This document shows positions 26,275-36,259 of a DNA stretch of 39,210 nt, one piece after another. Under the pieces are notes generated by a model. The model saw only the letters and a program-made list of their open reading frames with translations, ran no database searches and had not been told where the DNA came from. The DNA comes from Thermodesulfovibrionia bacterium (GTDB lineage: Bacteria > Nitrospirota > Thermodesulfovibrionia > UBA6902): positions 1 through 39,210 of the forward strand of contig CALZJD010000017.1 in assembly GCA_945787795.1 (NCBI GenBank). The letters run 5' to 3'. Position numbers and translations under genes: made by a program. Position 1 is the stretch's first letter. Every line of letters begins with the position of its first letter.

Positions 26275-26946
26275 ATGAAAAAGTTGGGAAGCATAAGTCT
26301 TTCAGGTTGTTTGATTGCTGTCTTAGTTATGGCATATACATCCTTTGCACAGGATAATCAGTCCGGGGTATCATCTACCCTGAGGGAGATGTCTGTCATG
26401 TATGAGGACCAATTTGATACTCATACCAACAAGTGGCCGGAATATCAAAACAGTACGTCCTCTGCCCTGATTGAAAATGGAGAATACCATATCGAACATA
26501 ATGATAAAGAAAGCGTTCATGTTGTCCTGCATCCCGATGGTATTTCCAGGGGAATGGACTCCATGATTCAGATCTCCATCAGTGATGTCCGTGGATCAGG
26601 AAAGTATTCATATGGATTCGTCTTCGGCGCACAGGATTCATCCAATAACTATTCATTCCAGATCAGGAACGGTAATATCTATGTCATAGAACAGATGTTC
26701 GATGGAAAACGCAAAGAAATTGCCAGTGGAGAAATCGATAATATTTTTAGCAGCAACAATTTCGGTAAGACCCTGAAACTGGTAAAGCAGCGCGATAAAA
26801 TCCGGTTTTATGTAGATGATAACTATGTTGATGAACTTTCCCTTGCCAACGCCAATTTTACGGGAGACCTGATCGGGTTCCTGGTCGAAGGCAGAGTAAA
26901 GATATCCGTAGATTGGACGAGGACGCAGATTAAATACAAAGGGTAG
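26275..26946 (+). CDS. Secreted protein with a laminin-G/concanavalin-like beta-sandwich domain
   Basis: Signal peptide MKKLGSISLSGCLIAVLVMAYTSFA; YEDQFDTHTNKWPEYQNSTSSALIENGEYHIEH...VLHPDG; start at 26275 after AAAGAGGTGA. Confidence 0.65.
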   Translation: MKKLGSISLSGCLIAVLVMAYTSFAQDNQSGVSSTLREMSVMYEDQFDTHTNKWPEYQNSTSSALIENGEYHIEHNDKESVHVVLHPDGISRGMDSMIQISISDVRGSGKYSYGFVFGAQDSSNNYSFQIRNGNIYVIEQMFDGKRKEIASGEIDNIFSSNNFGKTLKLVKQRDKIRFYVDDNYVDELSLANANFTGDLIGFLVEGRVKISVDWTRTQIKYKG

Positions 26947-27240
26947 AAAGCGTATTTTGTAAAGGCTGGCGTATTTCTCAAAAGAATGAACACCGCTTTC
27001 AGCCTCATGAAGTACACATACGTCGCCATAGTCTCTCCAGCAGTAATGGCATAAGAACTGATTATTGGTCTTACCCTGAATTTGGTCAAATAAGTAATCA
27101 ACCGGGCAATTCCAGGGAAGACCCCTCTCTGATCTAAACTTTCCCAAAACAAAGTCCGATAATAAAGAGGCTTATGGAAAAAGTGCAAAGTTTAATTACA
27201 TGTTCAGTTTACTGATCAATGTGTAAGGAGAGAGACACTA

Positions 27241-27858
27241 ATGGAATCTGAGAATAATAAAACTTCAGAATGTGACCCGGCATACGAGAAAAAAATTGGA
27301 ATATTAATTTGTACCGGTATTTCAGTTATCGCGTTAGCTCTCATTATTCTCGTGGTTGCTCTGCCGTCGATATATAAAAATAAGAACGAAAAAGCTGAAA
27401 TGGCAGCATTGAGCCGTCTGGATTCTTTTAGTAGCAACACGGATAAGAAGATAGCTGTTCCTCCATCAGAAAAGAAAAGCACAAAAAAAGTTGAGTTGCC
27501 TGAAGCTGAATCAGATGATATTCATGCCAAAGCATCAGAGGACAGCATAGAGCGTAAAGTAGTTCTCGGGCCTTACAGCACGCCATCTTTATTCTATACA
27601 ATACAGGCCGGCAGTTTTAATGACATGGACAGTGCCTGGAAACTGTATGATTCCATAATTAATAAGTTAAACGAAAAAGACCTTGATTATCTGAGGATAG
27701 AGAAAGTCGGGCAGTATTATGCAGTACGGATTGGAAAGTTCTGGGAGCAGAGGCACGCAAAAATATTTCATGATAATATAAAGTCTCAACTCTCAACGTC
27801 CAGGATGATGAAAGCCTACATAAAAAAAGAACGCCTTAAAATGCTGCATTCCTCATGA
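27241..27858 (+). CDS. SPOR-domain membrane protein
   Basis: 205 aa; N-terminal TM, C-terminal FYTIQAGSFNDMDSAWKLYDSIINKLNEKDLDYLRIEKVGQYYAVRIGKFWEQRHAKIF. Confidence 0.85.
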   Translation: MESENNKTSECDPAYEKKIGILICTGISVIALALIILVVALPSIYKNKNEKAEMAALSRLDSFSSNTDKKIAVPPSEKKSTKKVELPEAESDDIHAKASEDSIERKVVLGPYSTPSLFYTIQAGSFNDMDSAWKLYDSIINKLNEKDLDYLRIEKVGQYYAVRIGKFWEQRHAKIFHDNIKSQLSTSRMMKAYIKKERLKMLHSS

Positions 27859-27984
27859 GCTGCAGAACATAATACATAATCTTTTGCAAAATTTCTTTTG
27901 TTCCTCAGGTATGCAGCAAAAGATTTCCTCATAAACGGTTTCAACCTTGTATTAATAATGATGGTACAAATATAATAATGAGTT

Positions 27985-29196
27985 ATGAAAACACCCTCTA
28001 CAGATGAACATAACGTGCCCGTCGGAAAATATCTTCTTTTTCCTCTGAATTACGAACAGTCACCTTGTGAAATTTGCGGTAAATGCTGCAGTACTGACTG
28101 GAAAGTGGAACTGGATGCTGATGAATTTTTACGCTATAAGGGATTTTTTGAAGAGTCGGAACTGCCCAGAGAGTTGCAGGAAGTTAAGGATGGATCGGGA
28201 GTCTCTTATAAGCTTTTACCTGTGGATGGCAAGTGTATTTTTCTTCAACCTGATAATAAATGCTTTATTCACGGAAAGCATGGGCCAGAGGCCAAGAGCC
28301 GCACGTGCCGCTTTTTCCCGTTATCACCTGATACGTTCACTCCAAGAGGAATGCATCTCAAGATAAGCTTCGTGTGCCCGGCTATTCTTAAATCCCTCTT
28401 ATCACACGAACCGGTTGAAATAACGAGACAGGAGTGGGACAATGATCTTCGCTGCCCCGGCACTGCTAAATTCTTCCAGGATAAGGAGATATCCTGGGAA
28501 AGTTTTTTTGCATACAATGACGTGCTCTCCAGTCTGTTCCTGCAAACACCTTATCATGTCGAGCAGAATCTATTAATCGCGAGCGTGTGGACTTCAGACC
28601 TGTATGCCGGATTGAGGGAGGGAAGCATACATGAATTCGGTTCAATATTGTCCAGAGAGAATCTTTCCGGAAAGAGGCAATCATTATTGGAGACAGGGAC
28701 CAGTTTTGCCCCCCAGTACACAGAGCATATGAATGTTATCACTCATATAGCCTATGATGCCATGAAGAATGAATTCGCAGAGCTGCAGAGGGGAACAGAT
28801 TATGTAAGTATTGCGGCTTTTCTGGATCCACAAGAAAAATTATTTAATGAAAGGGACAGGGTTCTGGATGCATATCATAATTATTATCTGAAAGAACTAC
28901 CCGGCTTTTCTCAAATTATTGAAAGATACCTGCTTTATAAAGTGCTTGGTGTTGGAATATTTACATCACATGGAGTAATTTACGGGATCAATTTTCTTAA
29001 TCTCTGTTATTGTTTTTTTCGATTATATCTTTTGGCAGATATTATCTTTGGTAATAAAGAGCTGAATAATGAGGCTGTGCTCAAGGCGGTCAGTTTTGTG
29101 GAGATAGTCTTTTTCCACAGGCGATCGATGCAATTTCCTCAGATGGAAAATATCTTTTCAAAACCAGTGCTGTCTCTCCTGTTGTTAAGGCTGTAG
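27985..29196 (+). CDS. YkgJ-like cysteine-cluster protein
   Basis: 403 aa; CEICGKCCSTDWKVELDADEF, CIFLQPDNKCFIHGKHGPEAKSRTCRFFPL. Confidence 0.8.
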   Translation: MKTPSTDEHNVPVGKYLLFPLNYEQSPCEICGKCCSTDWKVELDADEFLRYKGFFEESELPRELQEVKDGSGVSYKLLPVDGKCIFLQPDNKCFIHGKHGPEAKSRTCRFFPLSPDTFTPRGMHLKISFVCPAILKSLLSHEPVEITRQEWDNDLRCPGTAKFFQDKEISWESFFAYNDVLSSLFLQTPYHVEQNLLIASVWTSDLYAGLREGSIHEFGSILSRENLSGKRQSLLETGTSFAPQYTEHMNVITHIAYDAMKNEFAELQRGTDYVSIAAFLDPQEKLFNERDRVLDAYHNYYLKELPGFSQIIERYLLYKVLGVGIFTSHGVIYGINFLNLCYCFFRLYLLADIIFGNKELNNEAVLKAVSFVEIVFFHRRSMQFPQMENIFSKPVLSLLLLRL

Positions 29197-29310
29197 CCCT
29201 GATTATTCATACATAATGTGGGTTCGCATAAGGTATCACAGCGTCCCTCCCCTGCAGACAACAAACAACAGCATCAATAGTAGTCAGGAAATAGTGACGT
29301 AAGGTTGTCC

Positions 29311-30141
29311 TTAATCTTCGGAATTTACATATCCGACCACTCTGGATTCAATATCATTCAGATCTTCCTCATTGATGCCAAGCACGTCAAGCGCAGCAGC
29401 GTCAAGAGGATAACCCGGATCTTTATCTACAGGGCTGAGTATGTTTTTTGTGGATATGTAATCAGCCAGATGAGTGACTGACACATGCTTTGCACTCCGC
29501 TTTGCATGAGAAGGTGTATGATGAAACTCAATAGTGTCTTTTATATTATTAGGCAGCTGCCACTGTTTGGCAAGCCAGACGCCCAATTCTGCATGATTAA
29601 ATTCCAGTTCACTTTTTTCTGCCTCAAGCAGGGTCTGGCCATTGTTCATACGTTCAAGAACGTCTTTATAACTGTCATCAAAATATCTGCTTAATACGAG
29701 AAAACCAACATCATGCAGTATGCCGTTAAGAAATATTTCTTCTGACGTGCCGAGCTTGAGTTCATCTGAAAGACGTTTTGCAATAAATCCAACTGATACG
29801 GAGTGGTTAAAAATTCTCTGATAATCAAGAACCTTCGGGCCCTTGCCTTCATCAAACACAGTCATGATAGAAATGCCGAGAGCTATATTCTTGACATTAT
29901 TAAATCCGATCCTCATGATCGCATTATCAAGGGTCTTTATTGACTGTCTGGTTCCAAAAAAAGCAGAATTTGCCACACTGAGAATCTTACCGGAAATGGC
30001 AGGATCATTTTCAACAATACTTTCAATCTTATTGACCGAGACTTTTTCATCACCTATCAAATTTAGTATTTGATGGGCAATTGCAGGTATGGTAGGCAGT
30101 TTGTCGATTCGCTTAACATAATTTTTTAAAGCGTTGCTCAT
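29311..30141 (-). CDS. HDOD domain protein
   Basis: 276 aa; KLPTIPAIAHQILNLIGDEKVSVNKIESIVENDPAISGKILSVANSAFFG; ILHDVGFLVLSRYF. Confidence 0.92.
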   Translation of the reverse strand: MSNALKNYVKRIDKLPTIPAIAHQILNLIGDEKVSVNKIESIVENDPAISGKILSVANSAFFGTRQSIKTLDNAIMRIGFNNVKNIALGISIMTVFDEGKGPKVLDYQRIFNHSVSVGFIAKRLSDELKLGTSEEIFLNGILHDVGFLVLSRYFDDSYKDVLERMNNGQTLLEAEKSELEFNHAELGVWLAKQWQLPNNIKDTIEFHHTPSHAKRSAKHVSVTHLADYISTKNILSPVDKDPGYPLDAAALDVLGINEEDLNDIESRVVGYVNSED

Positions 30142-30211
30142 GGCATGTCCTCTTTAACATCTGTATTTATTTTAAAAACAGCATGTTATGAATTTTATTA
30201 TCTCATATCTC

Positions 30212-31123
30212 TTATGTCAAGTCTTCGAAATGAGTCAGTTTCCTAAACTCCCTGAAACGGCTCTCCAGTTCAGGGTAGTCAAGACTTTTTATCCTGTCAA
30301 GGCTGAAGGCTTCGACATTATATGAAGCCATAACGCTTCCAAAAATTATGGCCTTGCGCATATTGGCATCTTCAAAATTCATGGTACTGGACAAAAAACC
30401 CATAAATCCTCCGGCAAAGCTGTCGCCGGCGCCAGTCGGGTCAAATACTGATTCAAGAGGATATGCCGGTGCTGAAAAAATCCTTCCGTCCTTAAACATA
30501 AGGGCGCCATACTCACCCTGTTTTATTATCAGGGTCTTTGGCCCGAAAGAATGGATAACGTTAGCTGCTTTAACAAGATTTGGCTCTCCTGAAAGCTCTC
30601 TTGCCTCGCCGTCGTTGATAAGGAGAATATCGACCATCTTGAGCGTCTTGAGAAGTGAATCCTTCTTTCCCTCGATCCAGAAGTTCATTGTATCGCATGC
30701 AACCAGCGAAGGGTTCTCAACCTGTTCCAGAACCTCTCTCTGCAGATCAGGATCTATGTTGGCAAGAAACACAACATTCTTGTTTTTGTAACTCTCAGGC
30801 AGCCTGGGCTTAAAGGACTGGAACACATTGAGCTGGGTATCAAGGGTACGGGCCTCGTTAAGGTCATACCCGTATTCGCCCTTCCATCTGAATGTTTTTC
30901 CCTCGGTCTTTTCTATTCCCTCAATATCAATTTTGCGGCTCTTTAAAAAAGTAAGATGCTTGTCAGGAAAATCAGATCCTACAACTGCCACAACTGAAAC
31001 ATCAGTAAAGTAACTTGCTGCTGTTGAAAAGTAAGTAGCAGATCCTCCCAGTACATCATCGGCCTCACCAAAAGGTGTCTTAACAGAATCAAATGCAACC
31101 GAGCCTACAACTAGTAATGACAT
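30212..31123 (-). CDS. PfkB-family sugar kinase
   Basis: 303 aa; GGSATYFSTAASYF, DPTGAGDSFAGGFMGFL. Confidence 0.92.
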   Translation of the reverse strand: MSLLVVGSVAFDSVKTPFGEADDVLGGSATYFSTAASYFTDVSVVAVVGSDFPDKHLTFLKSRKIDIEGIEKTEGKTFRWKGEYGYDLNEARTLDTQLNVFQSFKPRLPESYKNKNVVFLANIDPDLQREVLEQVENPSLVACDTMNFWIEGKKDSLLKTLKMVDILLINDGEARELSGEPNLVKAANVIHSFGPKTLIIKQGEYGALMFKDGRIFSAPAYPLESVFDPTGAGDSFAGGFMGFLSSTMNFEDANMRKAIIFGSVMASYNVEAFSLDRIKSLDYPELESRFREFRKLTHFEDLT

Positions 31124-31219
31124 GCGTGTTCCTCCGTATTTTTTCTAGTATTTATTTAATGACAAACAGTCTTTACCTTTTTCAAGATGTCATCCTGAAT
31201 TCATTTCAGGATCTCTTCT

Positions 31220-32263
31220 TTATTTCTTTCTCTGAGGTTCAAAGATGACCTTAATTGATTCTTTTGCCTCAGATACCAGTTTAAATCCCAGACCGCCCTC
31301 ATCAAAGGTAAGCTTATGCGTGATCATATTTCCCAGCTTTACCCTCTGACTGGCTATGAGCTTGATGGCAAGCTCAAGGTCAAGAGGGCTTGCACCATAG
31401 GATGTCATCAGGGTTATTTCATTCCGCCACAGATCATTCATTGGCACAGGTACCATTATCTCCGGTTCAGGCACGGCAAAATACAGGACCGTGCCGCCAC
31501 GGTCAACACACTTAATTGCTTCTGTTGAAGCAGACAAGGCACCTGCGCAGACAATCACAAGGTCGGCAAGCCTGTTACTGTTCAGCGCGAGTATCTTTTC
31601 AGGAACATTGTCCCTGGCATTAATTACTGCATCAGCCCCGAATTGCCCTGCTGCCTTCATACGGTTCTCATTTATGTCTGTTGCGATGATCCGGCCGGCC
31701 CCGAGCGCCCTGGCAAGGTTAATATGTATGAGTCCTGAAATACCGCTTCCGATGACCAGTACGCACTGCCCCGGTTTAAGATCAGCCAGTCTCTGCCCCC
31801 TCATAACACATGCAAGGGGTTCAATAAATGTCCCCTCATCATAGGACATTTCTTCAGGCAAAACATACACACCGCGGTCAACATTTATCTCCGGTATCCT
31901 TATATATTCAGCAAAACCTCCGGGATCATAGTTGGTCACGTGCAGTGTTTCACAGGCGGTATGATACCCGTTCAGGCAGTAGTGACAGTTATTACAGGGC
32001 ACATGATGGGACACAAATACCCTGTCACCCTTTTTATACTTTTTAACATCTGCTCCAACTTCTACTATTTCTCCGGTAATTTCATGACCAAGCACACGGG
32101 GGGCTTTCTTTATCCTGTACCACTCCATGACGTCACTTCCGCAAATACCGCTGGCAAAAACCTTTATCAGAACCTCTCCCGGGCCGATCCGGGGAACATC
32201 CATCTCCTCGACCCTGATATCCTTATTGTTGTAATACATCAAAACCCGCATTTTCTTACTCAT
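31220..32263 (-). CDS. Zinc-dependent MDR-family alcohol/polyol dehydrogenase
   Basis: 347 aa; GICGSDVMEWY, VLGHEITGEIVEVG, VPCNNCHYCLNGYHTAC, VLVIGSGISGLIHINLARALGA. Confidence 0.9.
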   Translation of the reverse strand: MSKKMRVLMYYNNKDIRVEEMDVPRIGPGEVLIKVFASGICGSDVMEWYRIKKAPRVLGHEITGEIVEVGADVKKYKKGDRVFVSHHVPCNNCHYCLNGYHTACETLHVTNYDPGGFAEYIRIPEINVDRGVYVLPEEMSYDEGTFIEPLACVMRGQRLADLKPGQCVLVIGSGISGLIHINLARALGAGRIIATDINENRMKAAGQFGADAVINARDNVPEKILALNSNRLADLVIVCAGALSASTEAIKCVDRGGTVLYFAVPEPEIMVPVPMNDLWRNEITLMTSYGASPLDLELAIKLIASQRVKLGNMITHKLTFDEGGLGFKLVSEAKESIKVIFEPQRKK

Positions 32264-32332
32264 GGTTATTCCCTTAAAATCATTTCTGTATTACTAAGCA
32301 GCAACTATTTAATAAAAAAGACTATATCAATC

Positions 32333-32403
32333 CCTGTCATTCCGGCTTGTCCGGAATCTGATACGTTCGATTCCCGTCGCGCTTCGCATGCGGGAATGAC
32401 AGA
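32333..32403. repeat. Intergenic repeat with GTCATTCC...GGGAATGAC ends
   Basis: cctGTCATTCCGGCTTGTCCGGAATC...GATTCCCGTCGCGCTTCGCATGCGGGAATGACAG. Confidence 0.7.
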
Positions 32404-32467
32404 GCTTCTATAGTTTCTTGCTTACAGACCTGCCTGGTATATCGTACTGCTAACTACCAACTACTGA

Positions 32468-33274
32468 CTATTTTCTACTTCCCTTTGCCTTGCTTTTCAT
32501 ATCCTTAAATATCTGGTCAGCCTCTTTCGGTGTTGCTTTCTTATGAATCACGGCATGCAGCGCCTTCATCATTGCAACGGGGTATTTGTGCTGCCAGACA
32601 TTTCTGCCGAGGTTAACACCTATGGCGCCATTTGTTATTCCATCATGAACAAAGTTAAAGACTTCAAGTTCAGTCGTGCATTTTGGTCCGCCCGCAATGA
32701 CTATGGGAACAGGACATGAATGGGTGACCTTTTCAAAATCTTCACACCAGTAGGTTTTAACGACCCTGGCGCCGAGTTCAGCAGCAATTCTTGAGCATAA
32801 TGCCAGGTAACGTGCATCACGCTTGGCAAGTTCCTTACCAACAGCGGTTACCGCCATTACCGGAATACCATATCTTTCACACCTGTCTACAAGTCTGCCG
32901 AGATTGGTGAGTGTCTGCTTTTCATATTCGGTCCCCACAAATATGGACATCCCAACAGCCATGGCATTCAAACGGATAGCCTCTTCTACAGAAGTGGTCA
33001 GTTCTTCATTTGCAAGATCACCACCGATCACACTTGTACCGCCTGAGACCCTGAGAATAACTGGTTTAGTCTTCATCGGATCAATGGCATTGCGTAACAC
33101 ACCTCTTGTAACGAACAGGGCATCAGCATATGAAAGAAGGGGTTTTATGGTCTCTCCCGGTCTCTCCAGCCGACTGGTCGGTCCAAGAAAATATCCATGA
33201 TCTATGGGAAGGAAAAAACATTTCCCATCAGATTTTGTGATTTGCGCCATACGGTTTTTCATTCCCCAGTCCAT
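32468..33274 (-). CDS. DeoC/LacD-family class I aldolase, LsrF-like
   Basis: 268 aa; MDWGMKNRMAQI...FLPIDHGYFLGPTSRLERP, VKTYWCEDFEKVTHSCPVPIVIAGGPK, GAIGVNLGRNVWQHKYPVAMMKALHAVIHK resemble LsrF. Confidence 0.85.
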   Translation of the reverse strand: MDWGMKNRMAQITKSDGKCFFLPIDHGYFLGPTSRLERPGETIKPLLSYADALFVTRGVLRNAIDPMKTKPVILRVSGGTSVIGGDLANEELTTSVEEAIRLNAMAVGMSIFVGTEYEKQTLTNLGRLVDRCERYGIPVMAVTAVGKELAKRDARYLALCSRIAAELGARVVKTYWCEDFEKVTHSCPVPIVIAGGPKCTTELEVFNFVHDGITNGAIGVNLGRNVWQHKYPVAMMKALHAVIHKKATPKEADQIFKDMKSKAKGSRK

Positions 33275-33317
33275 AACATTACCTCCTTATATTTTTTTAT
33301 CAGGAATAAACAGATCG

Positions 33318-34103
33318 CTATTTCTTTTTATACTTGGAAGCGTCCTTCTTCAGTTGCAATGATTCTTCAAGCATCATGACATATGTAATATACTTGACAC
33401 CGAACTTTATCAGCTCGATATCATCATTCTTCAGCTTTTCTACTGTCTCCTCATCTATATCAAAAATATTCAGAAAATTACTTTCAAAAATGAACCTCCT
33501 GAATTTGTCCAGATCATAACTGGCCATAAAAAACTGCATCTGCTTTTTTTCATCCAGCTCTTTACCGGGAAGGTTCTTTCTCAGCATCAGTGCCTTCCAC
33601 TCCTTGTTGATCTCATCGTACCTGTCAACTTCCTGGTCCTCTCTCCATGATGCTATGGTCCAGGTTTTTTTTTCATCAAATCCATAACAGTGCGGTTCAT
33701 CAATGACAAAATAAAACTCTTCAAGTTCAGGACCATCCTTCCCATCTTTTTTAAAGGTGCCCTGCCCTACCGGGTAATACCTGCAATTGGCAGGCCGGTC
33801 AGTATACACTTTGCAGCCCTCTTCAGAAACAAAGGGGCATCTCCTCTCTTCATCATCGATCATCTGCAGCATAAGAAGAGGATGGGATGTCTTATCATGA
33901 ATTTTCGCATATGTGTATTTCGTCAGAAACTCCTCTGATGTCATCCCAAGTCTGTCGCGCAGTCTCAAAATATCATAAGGTGTTAACATGATATCTATAT
34001 TACTGCAGCATTTTGTAAAGCATTTTATGTCCTTGTGGCACCTGAATTTCAACTTTGAATCAAGCGTCAGTTTTGTAGGCACAACAGCATCCATCTTACC
34101 CAT
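33318..34103 (-). CDS. YkgJ-family cysteine-cluster protein
   Basis: 261 aa; FRCHKDIKCFTKCCSNIDIMLTPYDILRLRDRLGM, CPFVSEEGCKVYTDRPANCRYYPVGQG. Confidence 0.88.
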   Translation of the reverse strand: MGKMDAVVPTKLTLDSKLKFRCHKDIKCFTKCCSNIDIMLTPYDILRLRDRLGMTSEEFLTKYTYAKIHDKTSHPLLMLQMIDDEERRCPFVSEEGCKVYTDRPANCRYYPVGQGTFKKDGKDGPELEEFYFVIDEPHCYGFDEKKTWTIASWREDQEVDRYDEINKEWKALMLRKNLPGKELDEKKQMQFFMASYDLDKFRRFIFESNFLNIFDIDEETVEKLKNDDIELIKFGVKYITYVMMLEESLQLKKDASKYKKK

Positions 34104-34232
34104 TTTTTATATATCTCCTTGAATAAATTGACAGTTCGTCATTAACATGTCATTCTGATTAAAGCGATTCCACTTCGAATTACAACTAAAGAGGCTTTTC
34201 AGGAGGGTGTTAATTTTCACGTAATGATTGGA

Positions 34233-35261
34233 CTAGTTCATCTTTTTCTGGTGACACTTCTGGCAAAACTCAAACCGGTTTTCAACGTCAAATGCCCACA
34301 GATGCGGGTAGTCAGAAGCATGAGAGTCGTGACAGCTCGCGCAGGTAAGCTCCCTTCCTTTTCTCAAGGGGTCATCCCTTTCCTTTGTGGGATGGCCCTC
34401 CTTGGAAAATGAGTCTCCCAGAACATGCCGGCCCGAGCCCATTTCAATATGACAGTTCACACAAAGGTCCCATGTCCTTTTATGAAGGTTAAATGCATTT
34501 CTTGCAGCATGAGGACTATGGCAAATGGTACACTTGCCCAGTGTAACAGGTCCGTGCTTGTATTTCTTGTTCAGCCACAATTGCTTCTGATCAAGGTGAC
34601 ATTTGAAACAAACTTCTGTATCAGGTTTTGCAACTGTATATCTGGGTTTTGAATATTCTTCATGACAGCTTAAGCAGCTCCACACCGCAGCAGGACCATG
34701 GACAAATTGAAATGACATTATGCCTTTATGACAGGAATAACAGGTAGAGGTATTTCTACTCTTCTCATCATTTGGACCACCGGTAGCAAGAGTAGTAATA
34801 TTCACAGGCCTTCTGTCCGCTTCTGTTGGTTCAAGCTGATGACATTCAGCACAGAGCTCCTTTTTTTCTGAATGAAAACTGTCTCTCCTGTAATCTGGGG
34901 GCCATTTCCTGTAGGCGCCAATAAGGTCAGTTCTGAGAAATACATCCCGGGTCACTATGTTTATAAGGGCATTATTCTTAAACGCTGCAAATTCAATCGT
35001 GTTTTTCCCTGGTTCAAGATGTACCGAATAACAGTTGACCTTGGCAATAATGCGAAATTCTATAATAATTTCGTTATTGACCCTCACAACCACTTTGTCA
35101 GCAGTCCCCTCTTTCACACTAAATGAAATCCCCACGGGCCCGTACTCCTTGATTATCCTGTCAGGCGGGTAATGGATGGTATAGATATCCTGTGCGTATC
35201 CTGCGTCTGCAGAAAGAGCCGTAAACCAAAGGAGTGAAAAAAAAATACGTCTTATTGACAT
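34233..35261 (-). CDS. Octaheme c-type cytochrome
   Basis: 342 aa with signal peptide; eight CXXCH: CAECH, CYSCH, CLSCH, CFKCH, CTICH, CVNCH, CASCH, CQKCH. Confidence 0.92.
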   Translation of the reverse strand: MSIRRIFFSLLWFTALSADAGYAQDIYTIHYPPDRIIKEYGPVGISFSVKEGTADKVVVRVNNEIIIEFRIIAKVNCYSVHLEPGKNTIEFAAFKNNALINIVTRDVFLRTDLIGAYRKWPPDYRRDSFHSEKKELCAECHQLEPTEADRRPVNITTLATGGPNDEKSRNTSTCYSCHKGIMSFQFVHGPAAVWSCLSCHEEYSKPRYTVAKPDTEVCFKCHLDQKQLWLNKKYKHGPVTLGKCTICHSPHAARNAFNLHKRTWDLCVNCHIEMGSGRHVLGDSFSKEGHPTKERDDPLRKGRELTCASCHDSHASDYPHLWAFDVENRFEFCQKCHQKKMN

Positions 35262-36259
35262 TTAGATATGGAGGACGGGAGAATCTGTTTCCTGACTATT
35301 TTCTCTATCGCTTTTTTATACATTTCTATTGTCTTGTCCTTATTACCTTTCAGTTCGTATGCCTTTCCAAGTTCATAGTATGTCATCTGGGAGTATGGAT
35401 TGGCCACTGTTGCGCCCTCAAGGACTTCAATGGCCTTATCGTATTCCTTATTCAGGATCAACGCCCCTCCCAGTCCTGTCTTGATATCATTGGATTCAGG
35501 ATCAAGTTCAACAGCCGTATTAAATGTCTCGAGGGCCTTTTCGGCATCATCAGTTTCAAGGTAGAGAAAACCTAGAAGAGTAAGCGATTCAATACGGTCA
35601 GGTTTGGCCTCCGCAGATTTGACAGCCGTATCAACAGCCTGGTCAAACATCCTCATATTGACGAATTTCATTGCAAGATTATACAGCCTCATTGACTCAA
35701 GCGTTGCATCATCTGTCTTTGCCTTCTGTGGAGACAGTACATGTTCAAGTTCTTCATCATTGATTTCACCCAGCAACTTTCGTACATACCCATCAAGTTT
35801 CATCTTGTATGTGAGAGGATGACTGGGTATATCATAGGCTACAGCTCCTTCTTTATTAACCAGTATGGTTGTGGGAAATACCCGTATTCCATAATCGCCG
35901 TATGCCCTGCGGTCAGAATCAATAAACAATGGACAGGAGATGTCCTTTTCCCTGATCATGTTAGCGGCTTCTTCCTGATCATCACTGCTCTGAATGATAC
36001 AGATTGCCTGCACCCCTTTTTTATTGTACTTTTTCAGGACCTCATCAGTTTCCTTCAGGGCCATGGCCGACCTCTTCTGTCCTGTACGCCAGAAGAGGAC
36101 AATTAATGTCTTGTCCTTAAAATTGCTGATAGAGACTGTATCTCCATTAGTGCTGGATAAGGAAAAATCAGGTGCACCATGTCCGAGGGGAATACTGATG
36201 GCACTGGACAAAGGCGCAAACAGCAATAAACATACCAGGAAATATACAAGTCTCATCAT
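35252..36259 (-). CDS. Secreted AhpC/TSA (TlpA-like) redoxin domain plus TPR repeats
   Basis: 335 aa with signal peptide; GAPDFSLSSTNGDTVSISNFKDKTLIVLFWRTGQKRSAMALKETDEVLKKY; TPR region AEAKPDRIESLTLLGFLYLETDDAEKALETFNTAVELDPE. Confidence 0.88.
   Translation of the reverse strand: MMRLVYFLVCLLLFAPLSSAISIPLGHGAPDFSLSSTNGDTVSISNFKDKTLIVLFWRTGQKRSAMALKETDEVLKKYNKKGVQAICIIQSSDDQEEAANMIREKDISCPLFIDSDRRAYGDYGIRVFPTTILVNKEGAVAYDIPSHPLTYKMKLDGYVRKLLGEINDEELEHVLSPQKAKTDDATLESMRLYNLAMKFVNMRMFDQAVDTAVKSAEAKPDRIESLTLLGFLYLETDDAEKALETFNTAVELDPESNDIKTGLGGALILNKEYDKAIEVLEGATVANPYSQMTYYELGKAYELKGNKDKTIEMYKKAIEKIVRKQILPSSISKCQ

Noticed and set aside
26653-27188. Minus-strand ORFs (164 aa and 121 aa) overlapping the end of the secreted protein gene
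   Set aside because: Two competing antisense frames with no recognisable domain or RBS; probably chance ORFs, although 26950-27190 could hold an unrecognised remnant.
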